In this document: positions 6,654 to 13,116 of the stretch, piece after piece
Layout of the letters: each line of letters starts with the position of its first letter
How positions within the stretch are numbered: the first letter of the stretch is position 1
From: a bacterium
GTDB lineage: Bacteria > Patescibacteriota > Saccharimonadia > Saccharimonadales > HK-STAS-PATE-42
Direction of reading: 5' to 3'
Assembly (NCBI GenBank): GCA_029781075.1
Contig: JAKOXJ010000061.1
Location: 1 to 13,116, forward strand
Length of the DNA stretch: 13,116 nt
The notes under the pieces: model-generated
The model's database searches: none
Seen by the model: only the letters and a program-made list of their open reading frames with translations
Told to the model about the DNA's origin: nothing
Program-made: the position numbers and the translations under genes

Positions 6654-7422
6654 GTTTTAGTACCTCCTTGGCTAAAGAATCATAAGCCTTCGCCCCTGAA
6701 GAACTAGGAGAATAAACCCCAATTGGTTTCCCATGACTAGGAGCTTCTGCAAGCTTTACATTCCTAGGAATTGTCGACTTAAACAAGAAGTTCGCGAAAT
6801 GAGTTTTGAGCTGCTCTTCAACCTGTCTGCTTAAGCTTGTTCGACCATCATACATAGTGATTAGAATGCCCATTACCCCAAGAGTTTTATTCAAACCAGT
6901 TCTAACAATCTGCATTGTCTCTAGCAGCTGACCTAGCCCCTCAAGAGCATAATATTCCGCCTGAACTGGCAGGATAACAGCGTCAGAAGCCACCAGAGCG
7001 TTGACCGTCAACAGGCCTAAAGACGGCGGCGCATCGATTAGCACAATGTCAAAGTTCTCAGAAATCTCACTAGACTCAAGAGTTTTCTTAAGCCTCAAGA
7101 CCCTGTCTCTCTGCGTTGCCGGGAGCTCAGTATCAACCGTGGCAAGTTTAGTGCTTGCCGGTAATAAAACAAGATCAGGCCACTCTGTCTTAACCAAGGT
7201 TTTCTCTGGGTCCTCACCTGAGACAAGACAGTCATAAAGACTTTTATCTAGATTCTTTATAGCAATCCCAAGCCCAGAAGAAGCATTACCTTGAGGATCC
7301 AAATCAACCAACAAGACCCTCTTCCGTTTCTTTGCCAAGTTATAGGCAAGGTTAACAGTAGTAGTCGTCTTGCCAACACCACCTTTCTGATTAATAACTG
7401 ACCAAATTTTTGGCTTACTCAA
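6646..7422 (-). CDS. parA: Chromosome partition ATPase ParA (Soj-like)
   Basis: This deviant-Walker ATPase binds DNA nonspecifically as an ATP dimer and is stimulated by ParB, producing the gradient that moves parS/ParB complexes. The deviant Walker A is KGGVGKTTT (13-21, with signature lysine K13 and P-loop K18), the switch I region is DLDPQGN (40-46), and Walker B is IVLIDAPPS (residues around D130). The 258-residue length is standard for chromosomal ParA without an N-terminal regulatory domain. The start is TTG at 7422, giving SKPKIWSVINQKGG as the first residues after the initiator. No in-frame ATG fits. A GAGGGAG Shine-Dalgarno lies ten bases upstream. It is the first gene of a two-gene unit with parB and is divergent from the DHH-like gene. 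Confidence 0.95.
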   Translation of the reverse strand: MSKPKIWSVINQKGGVGKTTTTVNLAYNLAKKRKRVLLVDLDPQGNASSGLGIAIKNLDKSLYDCLVSGEDPEKTLVKTEWPDLVLLPASTKLATVDTELPATQRDRVLRLKKTLESSEISENFDIVLIDAPPSLGLLTVNALVASDAVILPVQAEYYALEGLGQLLETMQIVRTGLNKTLGVMGILITMYDGRTSLSRQVEEQLKTHFANFLFKSTIPRNVKLAEAPSHGKPIGVYSPSSSGAKAYDSLAKEVLKHV

Positions 7423-7456
7423 AAAAGATAATCTCCCTCACTAATTTCTACCCCAA

Positions 7457-7465
7457 ATTCTACCA
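7457..7465 (-). promoter_or_regulatory. Probable parAB promoter (extended -10)
   Basis: On the minus strand TGGTAGAAT (7465-7457) is an extended -10 element with a TAGAAT hexamer. No good -35 is visible at 17 bases, which is tolerable for extended -10 promoters. Transcription would start near 7450, leaving about 28 leader bases that include the GAGGGAG ribosome binding site of parA. Confidence 0.5.
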
Positions 7466-7487
7466 CAATCAAGCTAAGCCGCTGACC

Positions 7488-7516
7488 TTGAAATTATCCC
7501 TGTTTTATGCTAGTAT
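7488..7516 (+). promoter_or_regulatory. Promoter of the DHH-like gene and truB
   Basis: TTGAAA (7488-7493) and TAGTAT (7511-7516) are 17 bases apart with a TGC extended -10 (7508-7510). The 11-mer TATGCTAGTAT is identical to that of the promoter at 9-38. The predicted start near 7523 gives a leader of about 50 bases without a Shine-Dalgarno. Back to back with the parAB promoter, it makes this spacer a divergent control region. Confidence 0.75.
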
Positions 7517-7572
7517 CAAAACAAATACGAGCAAATACAAAAACTCCCTAAAAATCGTAATAAACAAAGCAT

Positions 7573-9150
7573 ATGCAACCCGCTCTCCAAGACATCGTCA
7601 ATAGACTTAACCAAGTCAACAACATTCTTGTTACCGTCAAAGCCAACCCAACGGTTGACGAACTTGCCGCCGCCCTAGGTCTTACTATTGCTCTAAATAA
7701 TTACGGCAAACATGCCACTGCAGTATTTAGTGGCCAGATCCCTAACGCGATGAGCTTCCTAAAGCCTCAAAAAACTTTCGAAAATAACGTCCATAGCCTA
7801 AGAGACTTCATTATCTCTTTAAATAAAGAAAAGGCTGACAAACTCCGCTTTGCCAAAGATGGTGAGATAGTAAAAATCTACATCACTCCATATAAGTCTA
7901 CAATTACTCCAACCGACCTTCAGTACAGCGAAGGAGACTTCAATGTAGAGATGGTCCTTGCTATCGGAATCAACGTCAAAGAAGAACTCGACGCCGTAAT
8001 CGCCGCCCATGGCAGGATCCTACACGAAGCCACAGTAGCTACTGTTATGCCGGGTCCAGCTCCAAGCCAACTTGGTTCGATCAACTGGTCAGACCCAACC
8101 CTCACTTCTTCTAGCGCTATGGCCTTAGAACTTCTACAAAGTCTAAATGTCCCAGATCTTATCTCTTCAGAGATAGCCACAGCCCTGCTAACCGGAATCG
8201 TGGCCGACACAGATCGCTTCTCTAACACTAAAACTAGCCCCCGTGTAATGGAGCTCTCCGCTCAGTTAATGAATGCTGGAGCCAACCATCTGTTAGTCAC
8301 ATCTAGCATTGGAGGTGGTATCCATACTACCCCTATTGAGGCAGTCCCGCAAACCATCACTCCAGAGCCTAGCCAAGATCTTGTCCTCGATCTCCATAAG
8401 CAAAACACCCCACCAGCTGGGATTCCAACCCCAATTACTAGTAGCCCTCCAGCAACCAACACTGCACCAATGGTCTCTAGCCCAGCAGAATCAATCACCA
8501 ATACAGCTCCGGCCATCACACCAGAACCTCAACCCAGCCCTGTAGTAGCCGATTTACTGCCAAAGCCAGCCGACACAAGCCAGACTGTAGTACCCGCAAA
8601 TCTGATGCCCCCACAAACAGGTCAAATTAGCACAACGCCTACATCAGTAGCAGCGCCTGAACCAGCTACAAGCCCAGTTTTAGAACCTGAGTCTACCAAA
8701 CCAGCAGAAGATCAGATTAAGTCTGAAATAGATAAAATCTATAGTGCAGAGCCATTTGATCCAGCCAACAATCCACGCCAAGATGTCGCAACCAATATAG
8801 CTCTTCCTACCGAAGAGCGGGTACAAGAACTTGGCGCTCCAGCCATTTCGGTAGACACTAGCGTACAAAGCTCTCAGGCAACCCCAGCGCCGCTCAAACC
8901 AATTGCAGCCACAAAGGACGAAGCCATAGACCCAAACTCTGTCCTCGGATCTGATGTCTCTATATCTACCAACCTGGAAAGCTCTACAAAAGAAGAAATC
9001 CCTGGCCTAGAGATGCCTCCAGAAATAAAACTTCCCCCACCTCCACCAAACCCTCTAGCCGACCAGACCAAGACATCTTCGATAGACACCGAACCATTTG
9101 GTAACCCAATAAACTTCGACCCAACCAAATCAGCCGAGGATGCCAAATAA
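7573..9150 (+). CDS. Degenerate DHH/NrnA-like protein with Pro-rich tail
   Basis: Residues 1-250 follow the DHH phosphoesterase fold of NrnA-type oligoribonuclease/pAp phosphatases. ILVTVKANPTVDELAAALGL (18-37) aligns with the usual H-x-NPDGDA motif, LGSINWSDP and TSSSAMALELL (167-188) with the stretch after DHH, and TALLTGIVADTDRFSNTKTSPRVMELSAQLMNAGA (203-237, quoted in two parts: TALLTGIVADTDRFSN, then TSPRVMELSAQLMNAGA) with motif IV. The catalytic motifs are damaged: His is K23, the first Asp is T27, and DHH appears as MPG (159-161). Only D29 and D212 remain, so hydrolysis is unlikely. No DHHA1 substrate domain is recognisable; residues 255-525 are a Pro/Ser/Thr/Ala-rich, probably disordered tail with a PPPPP run near the end. 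truB follows after 17 bases, matching the common nrnA-truB order. The role is unknown, perhaps binding rather than catalysis. Confidence 0.75.
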   Translation: MQPALQDIVNRLNQVNNILVTVKANPTVDELAAALGLTIALNNYGKHATAVFSGQIPNAMSFLKPQKTFENNVHSLRDFIISLNKEKADKLRFAKDGEIVKIYITPYKSTITPTDLQYSEGDFNVEMVLAIGINVKEELDAVIAAHGRILHEATVATVMPGPAPSQLGSINWSDPTLTSSSAMALELLQSLNVPDLISSEIATALLTGIVADTDRFSNTKTSPRVMELSAQLMNAGANHLLVTSSIGGGIHTTPIEAVPQTITPEPSQDLVLDLHKQNTPPAGIPTPITSSPPATNTAPMVSSPAESITNTAPAITPEPQPSPVVADLLPKPADTSQTVVPANLMPPQTGQISTTPTSVAAPEPATSPVLEPESTKPAEDQIKSEIDKIYSAEPFDPANNPRQDVATNIALPTEERVQELGAPAISVDTSVQSSQATPAPLKPIAATKDEAIDPNSVLGSDVSISTNLESSTKEEIPGLEMPPEIKLPPPPPNPLADQTKTSSIDTEPFGNPINFDPTKSAEDAK

Positions 9151-9167
9151 AGAGTCCTCTGACCTCC

Positions 9168-9839
9168 ATGGCACCAATACTTTTTAAGCCCTCTTTAAAA
9201 ACTCAGGAAGATCTCCCCGAAAACGCCATCTATCTTTTTGACAAGCCAAAAGGACTAAGCTCGTTTGGAGCAGTCCATCAAGTCAGACTCAAGCTAAAAG
9301 AAGTTCACGGTAAGAAGATTAAAGTCGGCCACTGTGGGACTCTAGACACACTTGCAACCGGGCTACTCATTCTCGTCTCTGGCAAATTGACCAAAAGGGC
9401 AGGGGAATTAACCAAAATGGACAAGATCTATCAAGCTGAGGCCGTTCTTGGATCAACTTCAACAACCTACGATTCCGAAGGTGAGTTAACCAAGGTATCT
9501 GACCACCAACCGGATATAAAAGAAGTTAAAAAATCACTAGAAAAGTTTAATAGAAAGATAGAGCAGACCCCGCCAGCTTTTAGCGCCATTAAAATCAACG
9601 GCAAAAGAGCCTACAAATTAGCCCGAGAAGGGAAAGAAGTCAAAATTAAACCCCGCCAAGTTGAGATTTACTCTATCAAACTAGATTCATATGATTATCC
9701 AAGAGTTAAGTTTACTGTCCATGTTTCTAGCGGAACATATATTAGATCACTTATAGACGACCTCGGCAAAGAATTAAATACAGGAGCTCACATGACCGAA
9801 CTCCGCCGAACCTCAATTGGTAAATATCACCTATCTTAA
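9168..9839 (+). CDS. truB: tRNA pseudouridine-55 synthase TruB, minimal form
   Basis: TruB isomerises uridine 55 in the T-loop of tRNA to pseudouridine. The KPKGLSSF start of the catalytic domain (26-33), the active-site motif GHCGTLDTLATG (54-65, catalytic D60; usual form GGTLDPLATG), the Y88 motif in MDKIYQAEAVLG, the NGKRAYKLAREG segment and SSGTYIRSLIDDLG are all present. At 223 residues it is about 80-90 shorter than the well-studied bacterial enzymes and stops just after LRRTSIGKYHLS, so the C-terminal PUA-like domain is missing. The frame ends in a clean TAA, and CPR proteins are often trimmed, so I treat it as functional rather than broken. It starts 17 bases after the DHH-like gene with no strong Shine-Dalgarno. 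Its last nine bases overlap lepB on the other strand. Confidence 0.93.
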   Translation: MAPILFKPSLKTQEDLPENAIYLFDKPKGLSSFGAVHQVRLKLKEVHGKKIKVGHCGTLDTLATGLLILVSGKLTKRAGELTKMDKIYQAEAVLGSTSTTYDSEGELTKVSDHQPDIKEVKKSLEKFNRKIEQTPPAFSAIKINGKRAYKLAREGKEVKIKPRQVEIYSIKLDSYDYPRVKFTVHVSSGTYIRSLIDDLGKELNTGAHMTELRRTSIGKYHLS

Positions 9840-10457
9840 TCTACCACTGTCATTAAGAGGGAAGTATCTTAAAGTTGCATTGCCCACAACCTCTGAAAGC
9901 GGCACAAAACCTAACTGATTCCTGCTATCCAAACTTTGCCCAGGAGCCCTATTATCACCACTAACAACAATATGGCCCTCTGGTATAGTTTCCTCTTCAA
10001 AAGTAGTCGAGTCATTTTTTGGTAAAGAATCTTCATAACTAGCATCCGGGTCAAAACCATCAGGATATTGCGCATTCTTAATCGTAAAGCGACCATTAGT
10101 CATGCTGATCTTTTCCCCTGGTAAACCAATAACTCTTTTAATCAATGACTTACCTTCAAGTGCACTATTAAAAACTATAATTTGACCTCTCTTCGGTACA
10201 AAACCAGACCCCTGCTTGGTCTTATTCAACTTATTAACCACAACCCTATCCCCGTTGGTCAGAGTCGGCCTCATACTACTACCATTAACATTGTACGTCC
10301 TGAAGACGAAAGTTAACATCACAAAAGACAAAGCAAACGATGTAACCAGTATCGTTAGAAGTGACTTGAACTGCTCGAGACCTTCACTACGGACTTTTTT
10401 AGTTTTTGCCTCCTCTTTAACCTCTTCGTTCTTCCCTGTCGCGTCAGTGTCTGTCAT
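9831..10457 (-). CDS. lepB: Signal peptidase I (LepB)
   Basis: This membrane-anchored serine protease removes signal peptides from Sec- or Tat-exported proteins on the outer face of the cytoplasmic membrane. A charged cytoplasmic tail (1-30) precedes one transmembrane segment (about 33-53). Box B is NGSSMRPTL with nucleophile S61, box D is SLIKRVIGLPGE with general base K107, and box E is SGDNRAPGQSLDSR near the C-terminus. With 208 residues and a single anchor it resembles the Gram-positive type more than the larger E. coli enzyme. The ATG at 10457 is the first residue of a charged tail, and a weak AAAGG lies about 12 bases upstream. No convincing promoter was found. The gene is convergent with truB, overlapping it by nine bases, and divergent from the LCP gene. 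Confidence 0.94.
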   Translation of the reverse strand: MTDTDATGKNEEVKEEAKTKKVRSEGLEQFKSLLTILVTSFALSFVMLTFVFRTYNVNGSSMRPTLTNGDRVVVNKLNKTKQGSGFVPKRGQIIVFNSALEGKSLIKRVIGLPGEKISMTNGRFTIKNAQYPDGFDPDASYEDSLPKNDSTTFEEETIPEGHIVVSGDNRAPGQSLDSRNQLGFVPLSEVVGNATLRYFPLNDSGRLR

Positions 10458-10528
10458 TAAAAATATCTACCTTTTTCTTTTGCAATTATCTATATAAACT
10501 TAGTATACTTAAGACTACTATTTATAAC

Positions 10529-10544
10529 CTAAAGTTTACTTTAG
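10529..10544. repeat. Short palindrome in lepB-LCP divergent spacer
   Basis: CTAAAG (10529-10534) and CTTTAG (10539-10544) are perfect inverted repeats around TTTA. A further palindrome, AGTATACT, lies at 10502-10509. Both fall in the 196-base spacer between two divergent envelope genes, where an operator would be expected. Six base pairs in AT-rich DNA may arise by chance. Confidence 0.3.
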
Positions 10545-10568
10545 TAATACCAATCATTTCCATAGAAT
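10540..10568 (+). promoter_or_regulatory. Possible promoter of the LCP gene
   Basis: TAGAAT (10563-10568) is a good -10 hexamer. TTTAGT (10540-10545) lies 17 bases upstream but matches the -35 consensus only weakly. The leader would be about 80 bases and contains AGGGAG (10630-10635), which is too far from the ATG (18 bases) for an ordinary Shine-Dalgarno, and a weak TAAAGC/GCTTTA stem around it. This is a tentative call. Confidence 0.3.
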
Positions 10569-10653
10569 AGATTCAAGTTTCTTAAGATTATTAAAAGATA
10601 ACTAAAAAAATAAAGCGAGTTATAAGGGTAGGGAGCGAGCTTTATATAACCAA

Positions 10654-12300
10654 ATGAGCGATAAAAACATTATAGACGGCTTTGTCCCAAGGCGAGGTAA
10701 GGGTAGTGCAAACAACTATCAAGCTCCACTCACTGGAGCACCCACAGAGCTAAAAGACCTAAGTCCAGCTCCACAAGTTCCAACCAGCAGAAAAGAACGT
10801 AAGGCTCAAAAAAAGGCCGGCAAAACATCCGACACCAGCTGGCAGGACAGCAATCTTAAAAGCTCCGTACTCTCTGGGGCTAAGACTGGTACTCCACTGT
10901 CTGATAAATCCCCAGATCTATCAGATAAAAACGGTAAGAAAAAGGGGCCAAAAACTAGAAAGCAAAAAATAAAGAAGATCCTTAAGTTATCCCTAATCCC
11001 ACTTCTCTTAATCGGCGGATACTATATATACAACTTAATGAACCTGTCTGGAAAAGTATTTGATGGTAACCCACTCGGTTTCTTAAAAAGCTCCAAACTA
11101 CGCGGAGAAGACAAGGGCAGAGTAAACGTCTTACTCGTCGGTACTTCAGAAGGCGATCCTGGACATCCCGGAGAGGACCTAACAGATTCAATCATGGTTA
11201 TTAGCTACACCATAGCAACCAAAAAGACAGCCATCATCTCTATCCCAAGAGACCTATGGGTAAAGAACTCCTATGCATCAACTAAAATAAATGCCCTATA
11301 TCACTATGGCCAGAGCGCAAAATTTGATGAGCCTGGCTATTATCCGGGAGGAATCGGTCTGCTCCAAAAAGAGATTGAGAAGATAACTGGTCTTGATATT
11401 AACTATTACGCCAAGATTAACTACAACGCCTTTAAAGAATCAGTGGACGCCGTTGGAGGTATAGATGTAGACATTGAAGGTTCAGACCCAAGAGGAATAT
11501 ATGACCCCAACTTTGATAGCCAATATGGTAAAGATGCCCTCAAACTAAAAAATGGAGTCCAAACCCTAAGTGGTACTCAAGCCCTTCTCCTGTCTAGATC
11601 AAGAAATGCTCATGGTGGGTATGGTCTAGCGGGCAGTGATTATGATCGAGCCTCCAACCAAAGAAAGATGCTGATAGCCCTAAAAGATAAAGCCCTAAAA
11701 GTTGGCATCTTCGCCAATCCTCTTAAGCTAGGTCAACTAACCGATGCAATCGGCAATAATATTAAGACAGACTTCACGACAAGCGAAGCCAGACGCATTT
11801 ATGATCTTGCAGGCGACCCAGAAGCAAAGATAGAGTCCGTTGGTCTGACCTCAGAGAACGTCCTCAAAAACTACTCAGCGCCTGGGACCGGCGCCGCGCT
11901 AATGCCAAAAGATGGTATAGGAGAATACGCTGCTATCCAAAAGTTTGTCCAAGAAAAAGTTGGGCCACTCACAGCTCCTACGACGAACACAAACAGTTCA
12001 AGCAGTACAACATCAACGCCAGAGCAAGCCAGTGTAGTTATACTAAATGCTGGCGGAGCCTCCGGTTCTGCTCAGGCTATAGCCAACAAGCTTCCGACCG
12101 AAACTAAAGCCTTAATCGTTAGTAACTCCTCAGAGAAAGTCTCAGGGAATAAAATAGTTGTTCTTAATCAAACTAAAACAAACTCTAAAAAAAATCTTCT
12201 AACTGGGCTTTCTGCCTCAGAATACAACACCACTAAATCTACCTACTCGAAACTCTATCCAAATGCAGACTTTGTTATACTAGTCGGCAAGAGCACCTAA
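10654..12300 (+). CDS. LytR-CpsA-Psr (LCP) family cell-wall glycopolymer ligase
   Basis: LCP proteins transfer undecaprenyl-linked glycopolymers, such as teichoic acids or capsule, to peptidoglycan outside the membrane. A hydrophilic Lys-rich cytoplasmic tail (1-108) is followed by one transmembrane helix (about 109-129). The LCP domain begins at GRVNVLLVGTSEGD (155-168) and continues through DLTDSIMVISY, the signature SIPRDLWV (196-203, R199), KINALYHYG (211-219), and LLLSRSRNAHGG with DYDRASNQRKM (311-339), which supply the conserved Arg/Asp residues that bind pyrophosphate and Mg2+. A Ser/Thr-rich linker (442-457) leads to a C-terminal LytR_C domain (459-548; VVILNAGGASGSAQAIANKL). The ATG at 10654 is the first in frame. 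The next gene starts 11 bases downstream, suggesting co-transcription. The substrate polymer cannot be read from the sequence. Confidence 0.92.
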   Translation: MSDKNIIDGFVPRRGKGSANNYQAPLTGAPTELKDLSPAPQVPTSRKERKAQKKAGKTSDTSWQDSNLKSSVLSGAKTGTPLSDKSPDLSDKNGKKKGPKTRKQKIKKILKLSLIPLLLIGGYYIYNLMNLSGKVFDGNPLGFLKSSKLRGEDKGRVNVLLVGTSEGDPGHPGEDLTDSIMVISYTIATKKTAIISIPRDLWVKNSYASTKINALYHYGQSAKFDEPGYYPGGIGLLQKEIEKITGLDINYYAKINYNAFKESVDAVGGIDVDIEGSDPRGIYDPNFDSQYGKDALKLKNGVQTLSGTQALLLSRSRNAHGGYGLAGSDYDRASNQRKMLIALKDKALKVGIFANPLKLGQLTDAIGNNIKTDFTTSEARRIYDLAGDPEAKIESVGLTSENVLKNYSAPGTGAALMPKDGIGEYAAIQKFVQEKVGPLTAPTTNTNSSSSTTSTPEQASVVILNAGGASGSAQAIANKLPTETKALIVSNSSEKVSGNKIVVLNQTKTNSKKNLLTGLSASEYNTTKSTYSKLYPNADFVILVGKST

Positions 12301-12311
12301 AACTCCCTCCT

Positions 12312-13116
12312 ATGAAAAAACTCCCTAAAATAAAAGGTAGAAAGAAAGCCAAAGAAGATCAATCTCAGGAAATTGTTGTCGCCGGTCAAACCTTTGAGAA
12401 CGCAGAACTTAGCACTAAGAGAAAGAAGTTTATTCCCTCACCACGCTATTCCCATAGAGAAATCAGTGGACGCCTCACTCATCACGCCCTCAGCGTCGCT
12501 CTTCCTATAGCCGTCTACACCCTTGTGGCTATCTTTTACCTACCCTGGGTAGCTTTTGCTCTAATTATCCTCAGTAAGTGGCAGATCTTCGTTGTTAAGC
12601 CAAGGTTCTGGTGGACCAACCTCAAGTTTAGTGCTGTTGATCTCATCTTTAAACTAAGCATTTTAGCCATATTAGTAATGGCTCAATTTAAGATTGATGC
12701 CCTAGTAACTAAAAGCACACTTATTCTCACGATCCTACAAATCAGTTTGGTCGGCTTATATCTTTACTGGAACATCCATCTCCGGAAACAAACCAGCGCC
12801 GTTGGGATGCGCCTCCAAGCCTTACTCGCACAATTCTTAGCCCTTACTGCAATAGCCTGGGGAACCGGCTTCTCTGGCCCCAATACACCACTCTCGATCT
12901 CTCTGGTAGCTAGCTGGATCGTTTGCTATAGCGCTGCTCAACACTGCCTCTTTGCTTATGAAGAATCAGCCATCCCGCAATTAGCTAGTCTCTGGGCACT
13001 ATTTGCATCATCACTTTGCTTCTTACAGCTAATCTGGGCTCAAAACTTCCTCTTCTTCAGCCAACTCCTATACCTTCCTCTCATGCCTTTCATCGTATCA
13101 GGATTTGGTTTCTTAG
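12312..13116 (+). CDS. Multi-pass membrane protein, 3' end outside window
   Basis: The frame is open from the ATG at 12312 to the window edge (268 codons plus one base), so the protein is longer than seen. It starts MKKLPKIKGRKKAKED, a Lys-rich cytoplasmic tail reaching about residue 58. Hydrophobic segments follow at about 59-88, 109-126, 134-153, 167-184, 194-212, 222-243 and 246-268, consistent with at least six or seven membrane passes. Aromatic residues (W, F, Y) are frequent. I do not recognise a family. It follows the LCP gene by 11 bases on the same strand with no terminator between, so a role in envelope polymer synthesis or transport is possible, but that rests on position alone. 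No Shine-Dalgarno precedes the ATG. Confidence 0.8.
   Translation, partial: MKKLPKIKGRKKAKEDQSQEIVVAGQTFENAELSTKRKKFIPSPRYSHREISGRLTHHALSVALPIAVYTLVAIFYLPWVAFALIILSKWQIFVVKPRFWWTNLKFSAVDLIFKLSILAILVMAQFKIDALVTKSTLILTILQISLVGLYLYWNIHLRKQTSAVGMRLQALLAQFLALTAIAWGTGFSGPNTPLSISLVASWIVCYSAAQHCLFAYEESAIPQLASLWALFASSLCFLQLIWAQNFLFFSQLLYLPLMPFIVSGFGFL

Noticed and set aside
7420..7422. TTG start of parA as a sign of a broken gene
   Set aside because: The protein begins at the normal ParA N-terminus, and a good Shine-Dalgarno lies ten bases upstream, so TTG is simply the start codon.
7540..12334. Shared string AAAACTCCCTAAAA near 7540 and 12320
   Set aside because: One copy is in a leader and the other is inside a coding start; the short A-rich string has no structure around it, so it is probably chance.

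Overview
The window looks like chromosomal DNA from a Candidate Phyla Radiation (Patescibacteria) bacterium, most likely a Saccharibacteria (TM7)-type lineage. This is inferred from moderately AT-rich composition, short versions of core proteins (TruB without its C-terminal domain, a lineage-specific DnaG with no zinc ligands), many uncharacterised membrane proteins and the absence of TGA stops. The phylum call was not tested by any search.

Layout, left to right. A 210-residue charged protein of unknown function (74-706) has its own promoter and a strong hairpin terminator. Next come DNA primase dnaG (798-2552) and the main sigma factor rpoD (2836-4197), the remnant of the classical rpsU-dnaG-rpoD macromolecular-synthesis cluster. 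Each has its own promoter, placed so close to the ATG that the mRNAs should be leaderless. The 283-base spacer between them holds a parS-like 16-mer, a 19-base palindrome and a terminator-like hairpin. A bidirectional terminator separates rpoD from a convergent multi-pass membrane protein (4276-5655, minus).

The minus-strand pair parA-parB (7422-5769) overlaps by 8 bases and encodes the chromosome-segregation ATPase and its CTP-switch DNA clamp. Divergent from parA is a plus-strand unit: a DHH/NrnA-like protein whose metal-binding motifs have decayed and which carries a long Pro/Ser/Thr-rich tail (7573-9150), followed by a minimal TruB pseudouridine synthase (9168-9839). This mirrors the nrnA-truB order seen in many bacteria. 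Signal peptidase I (lepB, 9831-10457, minus) overlaps the end of truB tail to tail. Finally a LytR-CpsA-Psr cell-wall glycopolymer ligase (10654-12300) and a multi-pass membrane protein cut by the window edge (12312-13116) form a cell-envelope unit.

Taken together the genes cover replication priming, transcription initiation, chromosome partition, RNA modification, protein export and envelope assembly: an ordinary housekeeping neighbourhood, with no mobile elements, CRISPR arrays or RNA genes recognised. The points worth a second look are the zinc-ligand-free primase, the degenerate DHH protein, the paired leaderless promoters of dnaG and rpoD, and the parS-like site lying outside parAB.
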